Assembly (NCBI GenBank): GCA_037833965.1 | Contig: AP031353.1 | Span: 12,464,501-12,528,500 of the forward strand | DNA from: Marchantia polymorpha subsp. ruderalis | Taxonomy: Eukaryota > Streptophyta > Marchantiopsida > Marchantiales > Marchantiaceae | Length of the DNA: 64,000 nucleotides | Direction: 5' to 3' | In this document: in pieces, positions 12,901 through 25,481 of the stretch | How positions within the stretch are numbered: the first letter of the stretch is position 1 | Layout: every line of letters starts with the position of its first letter | Translations under genes and position numbers: made by a program | The notes under the pieces: generated by a model | The model's database searches: none | Told to the model about the DNA's origin: nothing | Seen by the model: only the letters and a program-made list of their open reading frames with translations

Positions 12901-15190
12901 CCATCTGCAATGAAACATCATGTTACGCAATGTTGTGCCTTTGTTGTTTCAAGGGAGAAAGTTCACCTTCTCAATCTAAGATCATTATGTTTCAACATAT
13001 AGCTACAATAGAGGGTCTAATACCCTAATACTTATGCACCAGCAGTGCACCAAATTGACCATTACAAATTGCATCAGTCTAAACATGTCAAGAGCTGTGC
13101 AGTTCCGATGGAAGCTTTTGCATATTCAATCTGTATATGAAACACAGGAACAACTTCAGCCCATTCTCAGTCACACCAGTAGATACTATACAGACTTGCT
13201 TCTGGCTAACAGCACTCGCTGTTCCCCATCCTCAGCCGAGCCGTGGGCTTCCCACAATCCATTCATTGATGCCTCCTTAATCCAAGCCCCAAGCTCGTTT
13301 ACCTGGTGTGGTGCAAGGCAGGTGTTAAAGAACTTTGTCCTATCCCCTTATACTCTATTTCGTTCTTTAAAACCGATGAAAAGAACCGTACAGAGACCAT
13401 TGTATATTGGTTATTTTCAAACAGTAGTTAAAGAACGAATTTCTCTGAAGAAAAGAATGGTTAATCTCGTACATGTTCTAAGCCTTCCCAATTTGAAGCC
13501 CTACTTCTAGTAGTAAGTATACCTATTAAGTATACCAAATCCATGTGACACGAGTAATATATTGATCGTTGACTGTCTTGAACCCCATGAGAGAAACTCT
13601 CGTATATCTGAGATATGTCAAATAGTCCTGTGTTGACTCCACTTACTTCAAATGAAGACACTCGTTCAATATAATGCCGCACTTTAAAGTTGCACCATTT
13701 CAGTTGAAGGCTCTCTGCCTTTTGGTTTGACAAATTTTGCTGTTGTTCAGTTATCTAGATTGCTCATCTATACTAAAATGCAGGAAAATTAATTGATGTA
13801 ATCTGAAAAGCCCTAAGAAAGTTGCTGTGTGACTCTTTCCGATAAAATTCTCCTAAAAGCGCATTTACCGTCACATGGAGATACAAACCAGAGTTCGGAA
13901 GGTTTACATTACAGAGATCGAAGGGATTTGACTTACCCTCACAAACTGAATCGCCGATGAACCAAGATGTGTATCGTTGCTTGAACCAGTGAAGTTCAAG
14001 AAGTAGCCCGTTTACAATCATGTAACAAGCTGTTGAGTCTACGCGACAAGAGGGACGGTATATTAGTTCGTGTCATGGATGATGACATTTTAAAAAAAGA
14101 TAAACTTGACACCGAATTTGAAACTCATGTAGACCTACCCCTACCCCGTCCATAAGAGTAAAAATGTAGCATAGCATGTGTTTCCTGAATTTATAGAACG
14201 CTTATTTGTAATAAAAATTGGATATTAATCACAGTGCAGAAAATCACTTCACAAGGTGGCAGTCCCAAATATACGATAAAATGTGTAGGGCCAGGTGACT
14301 GAACCCGTCACTTTCACAGGTGAATCACCTGTGACTAAAGGACTGAGAAGAAATGAGATGTTAACAAACTTTAACTTTCAGAAAACTTCAGCATTTGACA
14401 TTCCTAGATACAAACGGCTCAAGAAGTAACTTACTTACCGCCACAACATCAAAAGTAATTGATCCAACTTTTGAGCTCAACCAACAGTTTTAGTGAGGAT
14501 GAAAAAGAAGATTGAATAGGGCAACTATACGCGAGCAGAAAAAATTGTGTCAATACCTACGGCAACAACTATGGGTTGGCAGTTACACCACATCAACTTG
14601 AGTCCTCTTGATTGACCATATGACAACCACGAGAAGTGACTATCACTCACCATTTTTGGGGTTTCGTAAGTGTAATAGGTGGCCTTCAAAACTACCCGCT
14701 TCTCCACTAGATGCACCAGCATTTTGGGGTTCTACTCATCACAATTACGCAGCCTTTAGTTTCATCCCAGTATTTTCATCTTGGAATCAATCACACGAAC
14801 CAAATTTGCCACACGAACATGGTACATTGCATACGAATCCCAAATCAATCAACTTCATCACATAACTGCAAGAATGTGAATGTTTGGACCTGCACTCAAA
14901 TCCTGCACATCTCTGAAATTACAGGCTTGGACTTCTGACAGAAGTACATAAAGCGGAATAAAAGCCCCCAATAAACGGACAAAACAATTCGGTGGGTGGA
15001 AATGCATTGCCTCTCGACCCACAGCTCATGAAAGAACATATCCTTCGGGTTATATTCGTTATACAATGCTTGACAGGCAAACTGCACGCACACAGAATAA
15101 GAAGCATAACAATCAACTATGGGAGATATGAAACTTACCGTAGATTATCAACACACGGGTGTCCGAGGATGCAACAAATTTAGTCGCCAT
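9984..15190 (-). CDS. RNASEH2B: ribonuclease H2 subunit B, ten exons
   Basis: This is the non-catalytic B subunit of the nuclear RNase H2 heterotrimer, which removes RNA from RNA:DNA hybrids and excises single ribonucleotides from DNA. Exons in transcript order are 15190-15139, 14731-14651, 14029-13937, 12904-12828, 12534-12411, 12248-12184, 11746-11677, 11430-11355, 10725-10677 and 10088-9984. All introns are GT-AG, phases agree, and the product is 263 residues, a little shorter than the plant and animal proteins as I recall them. Family motifs in order: TRVLIIYEPQ (11-20), LLHLRNPKN (36-44), NGLLLELHWFKQRYTSWF (51-68), TTPLDPLFMVLPIL (82-95), KKGDDLGKFR (101-110), VDGYTGY (118-124), YYRLDDRKVLAWL (149-161), SEYLTAEPWL (196-205). 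These match the triple-barrel and helical regions of the family. A basic tail ends in VRKITSFFARPR, a PCNA-binding (PIP) type motif. The start is the ATG of MATKFV. The exact second acceptor and the ninth exon are the least certain parts. Confidence 0.9.
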
Positions 15191-15850
15191 CCGGCGTCAC
15201 CCAAAGGATGTACGTCGAATACAATCATCCGCGCCTTCAGCAACTGCGAGTAGTCTTGCTTTGTGTCATACCGTCAAGAAGGGGAGGTTCCATCGTTTTC
15301 TTCCAGTTTGAGGGTCACGATCCGTTGGCTTGAGGTCTTTAATCTCTTGATTTAGGCAACGAAATTCAACAAGTTTTTGCGCTTGGAATCAATTTAGTCG
15401 GGATCTATTCCAATGTACATCTGTGAAGTGCAGGACAGTCAATCCCGCACCGTATTCGAATCACACGGATTTCAAAGATCCTGAAGCAGCTAAAGGCGGG
15501 AGATGAGAGAGCCTCACTGGATCTTAATTGTGTACTTTCTTATCCTCTTAAGTTGGGTTCCAGTTATTCTAATTGCTCTGATCTTAACCTCGCACAGAGC
15601 ACATTTCTTCACAATATCCATAGCGAGGAAAGAAAGTATCCTTATTATTTTGTCACCATATCAGAAAATACAAACATCATTTGTATCGGGTGGTGGTATC
15701 CTCGCAATTAGAGAAATTGTTATCAAGGTGAGTTCAAAGTCACCTTCGCCCTCGGCATGCATATTGTCTCATCCCCTTCACACGAAGTATATTAATTATT
15801 TCTCATCCATTCTAGCTAGCCGAGAGTATTTTGGATTATAATTGTTTGCA
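15191..15850. promoter_or_regulatory. upstream region of RNASEH2B
   Basis: This is the 5' flank of the minus-strand RNase H2B gene, with mixed composition and no clear TATA box. A 112-codon plus-strand frame starts with ATG at 15503. It encodes a hydrophobic stretch (YFLILLSWVPVILIALIL) and then unremarkable sequence. It has no recognised family and a good GTGAGT donor inside it at 15727, so I do not call it a gene. Confidence 0.4.
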
Positions 15851-17145
15851 CCTTGTTTCAACTACAAATCCCTGGCGAGATTGACCTACAGTGTCTCCAG
15901 CTTTATGATTGATAACGTAAATTTGTAAAATTTGGTATCAAAATATTACAAATGAATTTGAAAATATTCAAGATCATTCAAGAAATTAATAGAAAATCAT
16001 CTTCATGATATATTATTAAGATCCATGATGATTCTTTTTCTGATATCTCTGAATTGATTCTATTAATTTTAATAATTAATATAACTATGTATTGATTGTA
16101 TAATAGATTACTTTAATACAATAATATTTTTTACTATGTTTGATTTGATATCTACAACTGAAATCAAATGCCATATATTATTTTATTTCCTATGTTTGAA
16201 TCCAAGATCAGAAAAATTGATGGGATGATGATTCTTTGTAACCAAGTGATGAAATAAATATGACCATTTTTTTTCAAAATGTTTAACAATATTTTTTAAA
16301 TGTAAAATTTTGTAAAATCACAAGAATCATCTTGACAAAACACAAGAGATATGAGCCAACACAAGACGGTAAAACTCGTGAGTCAAAACAACCAACATCC
16401 GAGACAAAATTAACGTGATTCAACCTTAGTACAAGGGCTACATCCACATATAAAATGAGCACTTTTACTCTAGATCTCTCACTCTGAAAAATAGTCTCTT
16501 TGTACATGTGAAGACGAGATATTTATCTCCAGTCCATGCGACCGTCCTAGTTATATTTCACCAGTATTCGAGATTTCTCCTTACTGGAGTCTATCTCAAC
16601 ACATTTTGCAATCAAATTTTTATCAAATGAATCTACAAGTTTGGTTAATTTTCATTTTTCACGCTATGAAATCTGATCATTAAAATGTATTTTAAATTCA
16701 TGATGAAATGGTGCAACCTTGTGTTTTTTCATACTCATGTTGCATCATAAAATTATTTGATTTTTACGCAAGTAAATAAATATATATATTCTCAAAACTT
16801 TCATATAAACACTTTCTCAACCTCATTACACAAAATAAATATAGCATTCATACCAAGTATATTTTGTCTGGATAAACCATCCATTTGATTGTATAAAGCT
16901 TATGTGGTAACATAGTTTTTCATTTTTTTTCACAAAGATGAAGTTTTCAGAGTAGAGTAATAGAAATTTACACTTTTAGGATAAAGAATTATCAAAATTA
17001 GATTAAATAAAGAACTCTGTAGCATATGACAAGTAAGTAATAGTTGAAATCCATGTTAGATACCTCTTTCTTGGAGTTAGTGTTCTACTTGTAGACAATA
17101 AAGTTAAATTAGATGGTTTATGATCTGTTAGAGTAAATGCTTCAT
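15851..17145. repeat. AT-rich retroelement debris with an LTR-like segment
   Basis: The DNA is strongly AT-rich. Near 15930 a TTGGTATCAAAAT stretch resembles a decayed copia primer-binding site (usual form TGGTATCAGAGC). At about 16.3-16.6 kb a less AT-rich segment resembles plant copia LTRs: AACGTGATTCAACC, then GGCTACATCCAC, then a TATA box (TATAAAA, 16449-16455). No protein-coding remnant was recognised. Confidence 0.5.
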
Positions 17146-17227
17146 AACTTTATCATTAACTGATAAAGTTAATGATAAAGTTACTCAATGAATTTTTATC
17201 CCTGAAACGGATAAAAAGTCATTGAGT
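17146..17227. repeat. two adjacent long stem-loops
   Basis: The first palindrome has a perfect 16-base arm, AACTTTATCATTAACT (17146-17161), paired with 17167-17182. Directly after it, a 19-base arm (17183-17201) pairs with 17209-17227 with one mismatch around a 7-base loop. They sit immediately left of the 17.2-19.9 kb repeat gene, so they may mark an element end. Confidence 0.9.
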
Positions 17228-17229
17228 TG

Positions 17230-19900
17230 TGAGTGTTAGAAGTGGCTAGCATGGTAAGACGAAGGCGAAGGAGTGTCTTCGGACTTCGGCTTTACAGCAA
17301 AAGGGCCTGCGGTTTAGCAGAAGGCGGCATCGACCAAAAGGAAACATATGTCTTTGTACCACCAATTCGGACAAGTTCACGACGCGGTTAGGGCGTCGAG
17401 AGACATTAGCAGAAACGAGAGTTCCGTGCCAACATTTCAGGAGAGTTCATTTTCAAATTAGGAGTTAGCAAGGATCGCGAGTGAGCAATTGAAAGTGCAA
17501 CAATGGAGCGATTTCTGAGACTTTGATTGAAGACATTGAGAGTGTCGGAATTTGGATTGAGAGCATATCGTAATGAGCTGATAACTGCTAAGATCAATTT
17601 CTTGCTATGGGGTTGAAATTGAGTTTCTGTGGCGATTGTGAAGGAGTGGCAGGAGTTACGTGCGTAAGAAGGCAATGAAATTCGTGGCAAACCTGAGAGT
17701 TGGACGATTGAGCAATGGGCTCAAATTTTGGAGTCGTATGCAGATGAGACAGGTGATTATCTCTATGACAATCAAAGCGTGAAGGTTACGCAGTTCGAAG
17801 AGAAGATGTTCACAAAGTTGTTCAAGACAAATCGATCGACCAAAAATGTGTGGCGGACGACGGATTATCATGACCGACTGAGACTCAATGTGGCGGTGGC
17901 ACTGATGCAGATCCTAAAGCCTTTGCAAACGACGTACATGGCAACTTGGCAAGTAGGATTTGTGGAACACGCAGTGGCTGACAAACCAATTCATTGGACT
18001 TGCATATTGTGGAGTGTCAACAAAAGGAATGTCAAAGACATGTTTGGGGGATAGATGAATTATCTGTCCTCGTTCTTAATCAATTTCTATTGATGCATGG
18101 GATTGTTGACAGAGTAAAAGAATTAGAAAATTCCCGCTTGAAAGTAAAATTGTGGGATCTGATGAAGAAGGAATTATGGGAGGAAACGAAGTTGTCAGTG
18201 ATGATGATGACGTTGAATTTGCGTTGACTTCGGCCGAAGTTGACATGTCCGACGATGACATTGTAGAACGACTTGCGAAGAGGCGAAGGAAATTGCAGAT
18301 GCCTTCGGCTTCAGAGATTGTTCGACAAAACGGATTGCAAACCAGAATATCAACTCTTATGCAGATGAGGACGACGAGTACACATCTCCGCAATAAGATG
18401 AAGGCGCGACGCATAGGGAAGAAGGAAGTGGACAGTACGGAGTGTAGTGAAGCAACATCGTATCCGTAACTATCTTTGGAAGATTGGACTACAGTGGGAG
18501 TGTAGGAAGCAGTAATGGACTTCGACATAAGACCTTCGGCCTTTGGAGTGGTGACCTTCAGATGTGCTTACGGATGTGTCGTTGGCGGATGGCGAAGAAG
18601 GAGAAGATGTAATCGAGACATAGACTTTGGATTAATGTCTTTGGCCTTTGGATAAACCACCAGTGTCTTTGACAAGACATATTTGAACACACGTGCAGAG
18701 TTTGAGAATATGATGACACCTTGGGGCGAAGTAACTCCAAACCGGGTTGTGACAGAAATTGAGAAGACTGTTGCGAAGCAACCGACGGTGCCTTCATGTC
18801 AAGTGTCTTCGGATACAATTGAATTCGACCGTGGCGAAAAGTCTTTGCGTGACGAGCCGAAGTTGGCAAAGTTTAGTTTGGCTGATCTTTTGAGTGATAG
18901 AATAGTTACATGAAGTACTTAGATAAAAAGATGGTGAAGTACTCGATGCCATTGTCTACAGCAGGATCTTATATATAGAGTTAGTGCGCAAAAGTACGAA
19001 GGCGAAGGCGACAACAACTGCTGAGGTAACAAAACGAGTTGCAAGCTTGACTTTTGAGTGTGCGAAAATGACACTTACTTTGCAGGAGCGAGAATGCAAC
19101 TTCGGGAGAATGAATCGGAGTGCGAAGAACTTCGGCGAGAGTTAGATGTGCAACTTCGGGAGAATGAATCAGAGTGCAAAGAACTTCAGCGAGAGTTAGA
19201 TGCTGAGCGAAGCCTTTGTACGCATAAGAAGCTAGAGTGCAAGGGCCTTCAGATTGACATTTGCACTGCGCTGAAGGTGACGGTAGACCTTTGGAACAGA
19301 TTGGAAGTGTTTCGAGTAGCATTTCAGAGGAAGTATCATTGCGCGGAGGAGCTGACAGCATATTTGGCGGCACGGAATTGGTCGGAGTCTACCAAATTGG
19401 CTCGCTTGAAAAATTGATTAGCTGATTGCAAAGCTCTCCAATCTTAAGAGATAATGCGTGAAAAAGAGTTGGACGTAGATTGTAACAGATTGCGATCTCA
19501 ACTGTCGACGTTGAGAAGCAGTTGGTCGCAGCTCATGCGAAATTGATGGAGTCAGAGCCGACTGTCGGACATCTCAAACAGTAGATAGATGTTGGTTTGC
19601 AAGCTAGAGTAGAACGATGTCTTCGCGGTTATGTAAATTGGGAGATGCAGACCACAAAGTAGACGAAATTGGATTAGCTGGATCGTAGATTGAAAGGATT
19701 GGGAATCAGCAAAGTCGCAGTATATTGACAGTTAGGTAGAATAATTAGTTCTTTCAATTCCAATTTGAAAGAGATTAGGGAAAATTTAGAGTTAGAGCTT
19801 GTAGCAATTCTGCGTATGATATGAGTAGACATGAGCTCTACAGGTGTGGCAACTGCCGCATCTATGGACTTCGCACCTGATGGAACTCGCAACTAGCGGA
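17230..19900 (+). pseudogene. decayed copy of a high-copy liverwort-type repeat gene with coiled coil
   Basis: Several frames together encode one broken protein. The N-terminal conserved part (about 17.67-18.05 kb) includes SWTIEQWAQILESYADETGD, VKVTQFEEKMFTKLFKT and YMATWQVGFVEHAVADKPIH. It continues in another frame as NYLSSFLINFY, where an in-frame stop follows. Next come an acidic stretch (18.15-18.47 kb, with DDDD and MSDDD runs), a Ser/Thr-rich linker, and a Glu/Arg-rich coiled coil (19.06-19.42 kb) with an internal duplication. A C-terminal piece (RCLRGYVNWEMQ) lies near 19.62 kb. Stops and frameshifts between the pieces show it is dead. From memory, predicted proteins of this layout occur in many copies in Marchantia polymorpha; their function is unknown to me and I cannot check the match. 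GAAGGCGAAGG- and CTTCGGC-type motifs recur through the DNA, unlike the flanks. Confidence 0.65.
19097..19204 (+). repeat. 54-base tandem duplication inside the coiled coil
   Basis: Two head-to-tail copies of a 54-base unit (19097-19150 and 19151-19204) each encode the 18-residue block QLRENESECEELRRELDV or a near copy. The two copies differ at only a few bases, so the duplication is younger than most of the decay around it. Confidence 0.9.
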
Positions 19901-21740
19901 TGATGACTCCGGGTGTTCGTTGTGAATAAAGAGTTCCAAGGCTCTGCCTTGTAGGCACTTTTCCATGAGTCAGTTTTTAGTCTTAAGTCTACATTCATCC
20001 TCACGTTCGTGAGTTGTGCGTTTGTCGTCGTGCAAGAGTTGCTTCGGTTTATCAAAGATACCGCATCTAGAGTAGAGTAGTTGTCTCGGATGTTATGAGT
20101 GGTGCATAGTGTAGCTCAGGATTTAAGCAAACCTGTAGATTGGATGCTCGGTGTAGCCGGCTAAGCGTGTAATCTTGGAAAGCTTTACCCTTGAATATCA
20201 ATTGCAAAGTCGCATGAGATTTTTATAGTGTATATGGGATGAATTTCAGGATTTGAAAGAGATTACATTCTCCATTTGTATTGCATTCGGGTTAGTAATT
20301 GTAGATGTTTCTAGAAGTGACATGCGAATGAGAAGTAAAAGTTGTCAATAGAATATTAATTTGTAACCGTATTTGAATCTCTGCTATTGTTTCAGTATTC
20401 ATGGGATCGCATTTGTACCATTATGCTCAACTTTGGTATTTGTCTGCTATTATAGCTTATTCATTCTTCACATACCTTTGCACAGTCATGCTACAATTGT
20501 TTTCTATGGAAATTCTAATTGGTTATGATCGACGAATCACATTTAAACTCTATCAAGGAAACAACCATATTTTGATAATACCATGGACATGGACAGTGTC
20601 AGAGGTATCATCATCATGGTGATACTTTCCACAATGTTGATAGTTATTGTGCAAACTGCAAATTTGTTCTATACTAGAGTAAATGTTATTTGCGTCAAAT
20701 TTTTATATAGATTAAGTACTACCTTAGAAACACAATTGCTGAAAACATTGCATTTACACTTTGAAAACACTACCGATTAGAAATAAAACAACTATCGTAT
20801 GAATGTGATCACATTATAATTCAGCTTTAATTTCAAGAAAAAAATATTGAAGTAAAACTATTGATACATTGATTATCAATTGGAATTAAATTTAGTCTAT
20901 GGAAATGGTTTAATATAAAAAATATCATATTTTATATGGAAAATATCAATCCAAATTGTACATATGATTGAATATATGTTTTAATTTATTTATATATATC
21001 ATACTTCACCATGTCATCACGTATTAAAAAAATTTTTAATGATTAAGTATAAATATCTAATACACATTTATTTCCTCTACCAACTATAACCAATTTTTAC
21101 ATCTCCATAGAATATGCAAGAAGATAATTATATTTGTGTAAATTTTCATGTAACCGTGGCTATTTAGTGGTATAACGATTTCGCCAAAGACATATGTAAT
21201 CTTAGTATCAAAGATAATAAGACGTGATATATAACATATGAAGTAATATTTATGTCCAATAGCTAAATGTATATAAGAGAAAAACTGCGTAGAATACAAG
21301 AAACACCATGACATCCTAGAAAAGTGATGTCACGTACATGCATCAAATACTCATTTTAGCTAGAGTAAAACAGAATCCTCATATCTTAATGGCAATTTTA
21401 GTATATGCACACCGTATGGAACCATACATCCCCTTTGAAGCAAGAGATGATGAAGATATCATACGTTACACTATGACACCTCGCTTGTTAAACCTACAAC
21501 ATAAATTCATCAAAATGGTATTAATACACATTTTCACTTATTTTGTTCCATTTATTAGTGTATAATATACTAATAAGTGGAACTAGCCACAAAACATGTA
21601 CTAAAAGGTAGATATTGTAACTGTATAATGAATATCCACGAATACTCATGACATAATGTAGAATAATGAAATTTTGGTGAACCTTCGTCTCTTTGTTTCG
21701 GGGTACCACTAGGTCAGTTATAAATAATTTCACAATTACT
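19901..21740. other. intergenic DNA grading into an AT-rich block
   Basis: The first 500 bases may be the tail of the repeat element. From about 20.3 kb the sequence becomes strongly AT-rich, with short open frames on both strands that look like chance. No gene, LTR or splice pattern could be supported. Confidence 0.5.
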
Positions 21741-24500
21741 TAACTTCTGGGTGCTCACGGTAAGAGGGATCGCGGTCATTGCTTGCAGATGCTTTGAACT
21801 TGCACTTTTACACGTATGAGTGAAGACGATCTCGTATTACAAATGATGAGTATACGGTATCAGACAACATGATCGGCAGTAGAGAGGAATCGAAGTTGGA
21901 AAGGAGAGAAAGGAGAGTTTTAGAGACGATAGATTATAAGCCCCACTTTATCGAGGATTGTGGAAGATTCGGCGGTAGGAGTTTCATCACCACATACGTA
22001 GGTAGATTGTGACCATCAAGTTTTCGAGGTCTGATCATAGCCGTAAGAAAGCAGATTCGAAAAAAGGGAATTGACAGCATCTAGAGTTCGCTGTCGTGAT
22101 CGGAAGTCTTGAATAATTTTTACGAAGGATCGTGGAAATAACCAGTCAATACAAACCACCACACATGAACCTCAACATTTTGCAAATAGGCTGCCCGGAA
22201 AACATACATAGTACATTACAACACCTAGAGCTCCAAGGTGTTGCGGTTCAATGATGATGTGCTGGTGCGACTTGAAAAGGAGATCACAGAGAATAATCCA
22301 GCTCCATTTCATGGAAGCAACTGACCTGCACATCGAGTGTGGAACCCATCCATAATGGGTCAATGTTCCACGGACCTTACAAGAATCGGCGCAATAGCTC
22401 GAAGTCATCTTCGCCTCCATGATCTCAGTGTGAACCAAAGTAGTCAAGCTTATCCAGTCATCTGCACAGAAAGTCTCTGTGGAAATTGTTGTTGCAATGT
22501 CAAACAGCGAAAGGCGCGAGCAAGTGTTTGGAAAACTTCTCTCCCCCAATCTGATCTAAACTGGAATCTGTGTATCGTATTGACAAATTCTCGAAAGACT
22601 TTCGAGCACAACAGGACATCTCGGGATTTGGGTATTCACTATGATCCATGTGATGTTGCTCGAAAAGACAGTATTGTCGGCAAAAGCTCGCTCTGCATTG
22701 GCTGCCCTAGTCTGAACGAGTCCATCGATGAAAAGTGGAGGCTTATTCCTTCCGCCCTATCTGATGCTGATGCTGCTGCTTCGGCCCGGCTGATTCGGTG
22801 CTGATGCCCAGAGTTGAATCGAGTCGCCAGGAAGGGAAGAGTTTGGATAATGGAGGGACTAACGGTAACATGTGATAAGTGCGCATCTAGGTACGCAAAA
22901 GAGGGTTCGCTTGGACTGTGGTTCAGAGATGACCCCTGGCTATTTTGTCAGCTTCCAGCTTACCATGGGCTGGTATGTGGCAGGCATGCAGCATAAGTTT
23001 ACGGCACCAGAAAGTATATAAGAAATTTTCCACTAATGCACTGTGGCCAACATTCTGACCACAGACTTATCCTCGACTCTTCATCATCAGCCGTCTGGAC
23101 TGATTTCTCGTGTACTGGCTAGCATGCAGCACCGGGTTTCTTCACTTTGTAGGAAAACTACCTTCTACTCTTCATGGGTAAGCTACTGGTTCCCTCAATA
23201 TATGGTCACCGATCTGTTTCATGCTTGTGCGCACGACTGACACGAATACAGTCCACATCTGTTTTGCTGGCTCAATCGTCTCATTTTCTTTGACAAATTA
23301 TCTAACATAGTATGACTATCTGTGTTCTTTTCAACTTCTTGAATTTCGTTTCTCTTCAGCAGAGAAACAAAATTCTTTACCTGCTGCCGAACAGAGGTCA
23401 AGGTATATATCACTGACTTCGGAAAATCAATGACAGTTGTGTACTTTCAAACAGAGTATATGAATAACCAGGACTGGCGGTGTATCCTGACTCAAATTTT
23501 AAACTGATACATCGAGCCCTGCATGGTTACCTCCTTCTCCGAGTTTACTCACATTAAAATCGCTCTTTAACTGTATAGAACTTGTCTGTATTCTTTCACA
23601 TGAACCAGAGGTTCCAAACCAGCCTTTTCAGGCTACCATGACTATCAGCTGTTCTAAAGAACTTTTCAAATTTGGCTGATAACAAATCAAAAAATTTTCG
23701 CGTCTACAAATGCGAACCTTCATCCCTAACTACAGTAGTTTTAGCTAATTGAGTAATATATCTAAGTGATTGTGTACTTTCGACTGAGTACTGTGCAAAA
23801 TTCTTCCATGTGAGTGTAATGAATTAAATTTTGATGTAGAGTTCCTACTCTGTCACCTTTGCATCCCAGCTGTCTTCCATCTATATCTGTTCATGAGTGG
23901 AATCGTGTGGTATTTCTTCTCCACTGTTACAAAACTATTTTGAAACTCGAGGAGCATGAAATTCACCTTGAATGCGAAACGAGGAGCACATGGAGGGTAA
24001 CCAAAGCTTGAAAGTCAACCGTTATTTCGAAAATGGGACAGCCTAGACAAAATCCCCGATTTTATCTAAATTGCCTTCCACATGGTCGCAAATTTTGAAA
24101 CGCTCTGATGATTGTTGACTCACTGGAAGGATGTGAGTGCAAAGTTTCATCTGTTATGGGGATGGAGTTCAGATGAATTCCATGAAGGAAAGCTAGAGAG
24201 CTCTAGTATTGAGTAAAATTATGGTCGTAGAATCCCATTCAAAGTCGGTGGAAGTGAAAACTGTACGTGGGCCCCGAGAAAGCTGAAGCTAGCTTCGGTC
24301 AAAACAGGATGAAAGATAGGGAAAGTGGGATAAAAAGACTCTGTATCCACCATGAAATTCAATATCTTACGTATAGATAAAAAAATAGATGCCAACTTTC
24401 TTCTTATTCTGTTTCTCAATAAATAGAATGCCACCAAATGTCTGGTGCTTTCTTACGGTCTGCTCTCAGAGGTCATACAGGACCCAGTCAGATTGACTGC
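21741..24500. other. mixed-composition DNA with unidentified open segments
   Basis: Overlapping open segments lie on opposite strands near 22.17-22.80 kb (155 codons on plus, 125 on minus). A minus-strand segment at about 23450-23219 encodes a helical, charged stretch (VRQQVKNFVSLLKRNE, then SKKMRRLSQQNR) with the look of a coiled-coil exon. A plus-strand frame at 23.05-23.17 kb ends at a GTAAGC site. I recognise no family in any of them. The area could hold a short-exon gene like RNASEH2B or the remains of one. Confidence 0.35.
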
Positions 24501-25442
24501 AAAGCTTAAAATACACTTTCTAGGTAAGGTTTGAGCTTATGTATCATGATTACCTCACATTTTCTTTTCAATAAAGAAGTATGTAGTAAATGTTTTCGAT
24601 ATGAGAAAATATGCATCTGACATTTTGCTCACTTATAATCATGTACACATGACTTTGTAATCGTAAAATACACATAATATATTAGCTGCATCTTGTTACC
24701 TTCGAAGTGTAGAGCTTAATCTACTTAATTCATCCACCCGCATGCTTACGTATCTAATTATTGGAAATTGGATTTGAGGACTTTGTTTCAAATAAGCTAC
24801 ACACATAGTTTGCTGATGATATATTGCAAATACAGATTGGTCCTTCTACTAGAGTAACTGTTTAGTTTAGTATAATCTACTCCAATAATTCACGTCGACT
24901 CACCTTTATTCTCCTCGAGATTTCTTTTTTTATCTGTTTATCACCCTTAAAGGTCTTTGATTAGCAAATCATAATAGTCTTTTATGAAAAATTTCAGTCA
25001 TGAAGTTTTGAGTGTGTGATTGAAGATTTGGCGCAAACATAGTCATCTTTTTGGAGGTCTCAGATTATTATCGATGGACCTTTAGAATTCTTTGGTCAGT
25101 TTACTACCCTCAACACAGTTATCTTCTAGCTTTGTGATTACACAGATCTATCTCTATAATGTATACATAGTATAATATATGAGTACATCATTATATGCTT
25201 CACAATAACTCTTCATTTAATTTTTTAAGTTACGACATGAGCTTTCATACTTGGTGTTTTACCCACAGATTGGGATGAAATCTAAAAATCTACTTCGATA
25301 GATTGATAGTTTTTGTATGCTTTACATTCAGTCTTAATGGATCGAAAAATGAGGTTTTGTATGAGCTTGGTTCACTCTTCACATTTTTTTTTGCTCTGAG
25401 TGTGATACAACTCTAAATCCAATAAAGTTTATATGATCATAG

Positions 25443-25481
<39 letters not shown>

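Noticed and set aside
13034-13510. A 158-codon plus-strand frame
   Set aside because: It lies inside an intron of RNASEH2B on the opposite strand, matches no family and has no supporting context.
14439-14468. A candidate RNASEH2B exon encoding GSITFDVVA before a GTAAGT donor
   Set aside because: The flanking exons join directly in phase to give LRNPKNACYMIVNGLLL, which fits the family; this segment has no place in the alignment.
15503-15841. A 112-codon hydrophobic plus-strand frame
   Set aside because: It lies in the 5' flank of RNASEH2B, matches no family, and hydrophobic frames are common in T-rich DNA.
22337-22804. A 155-codon plus-strand frame
   Set aside because: It is opposed by a long minus-strand frame, has no recognised family and no splice context; I describe the area but do not call a gene.
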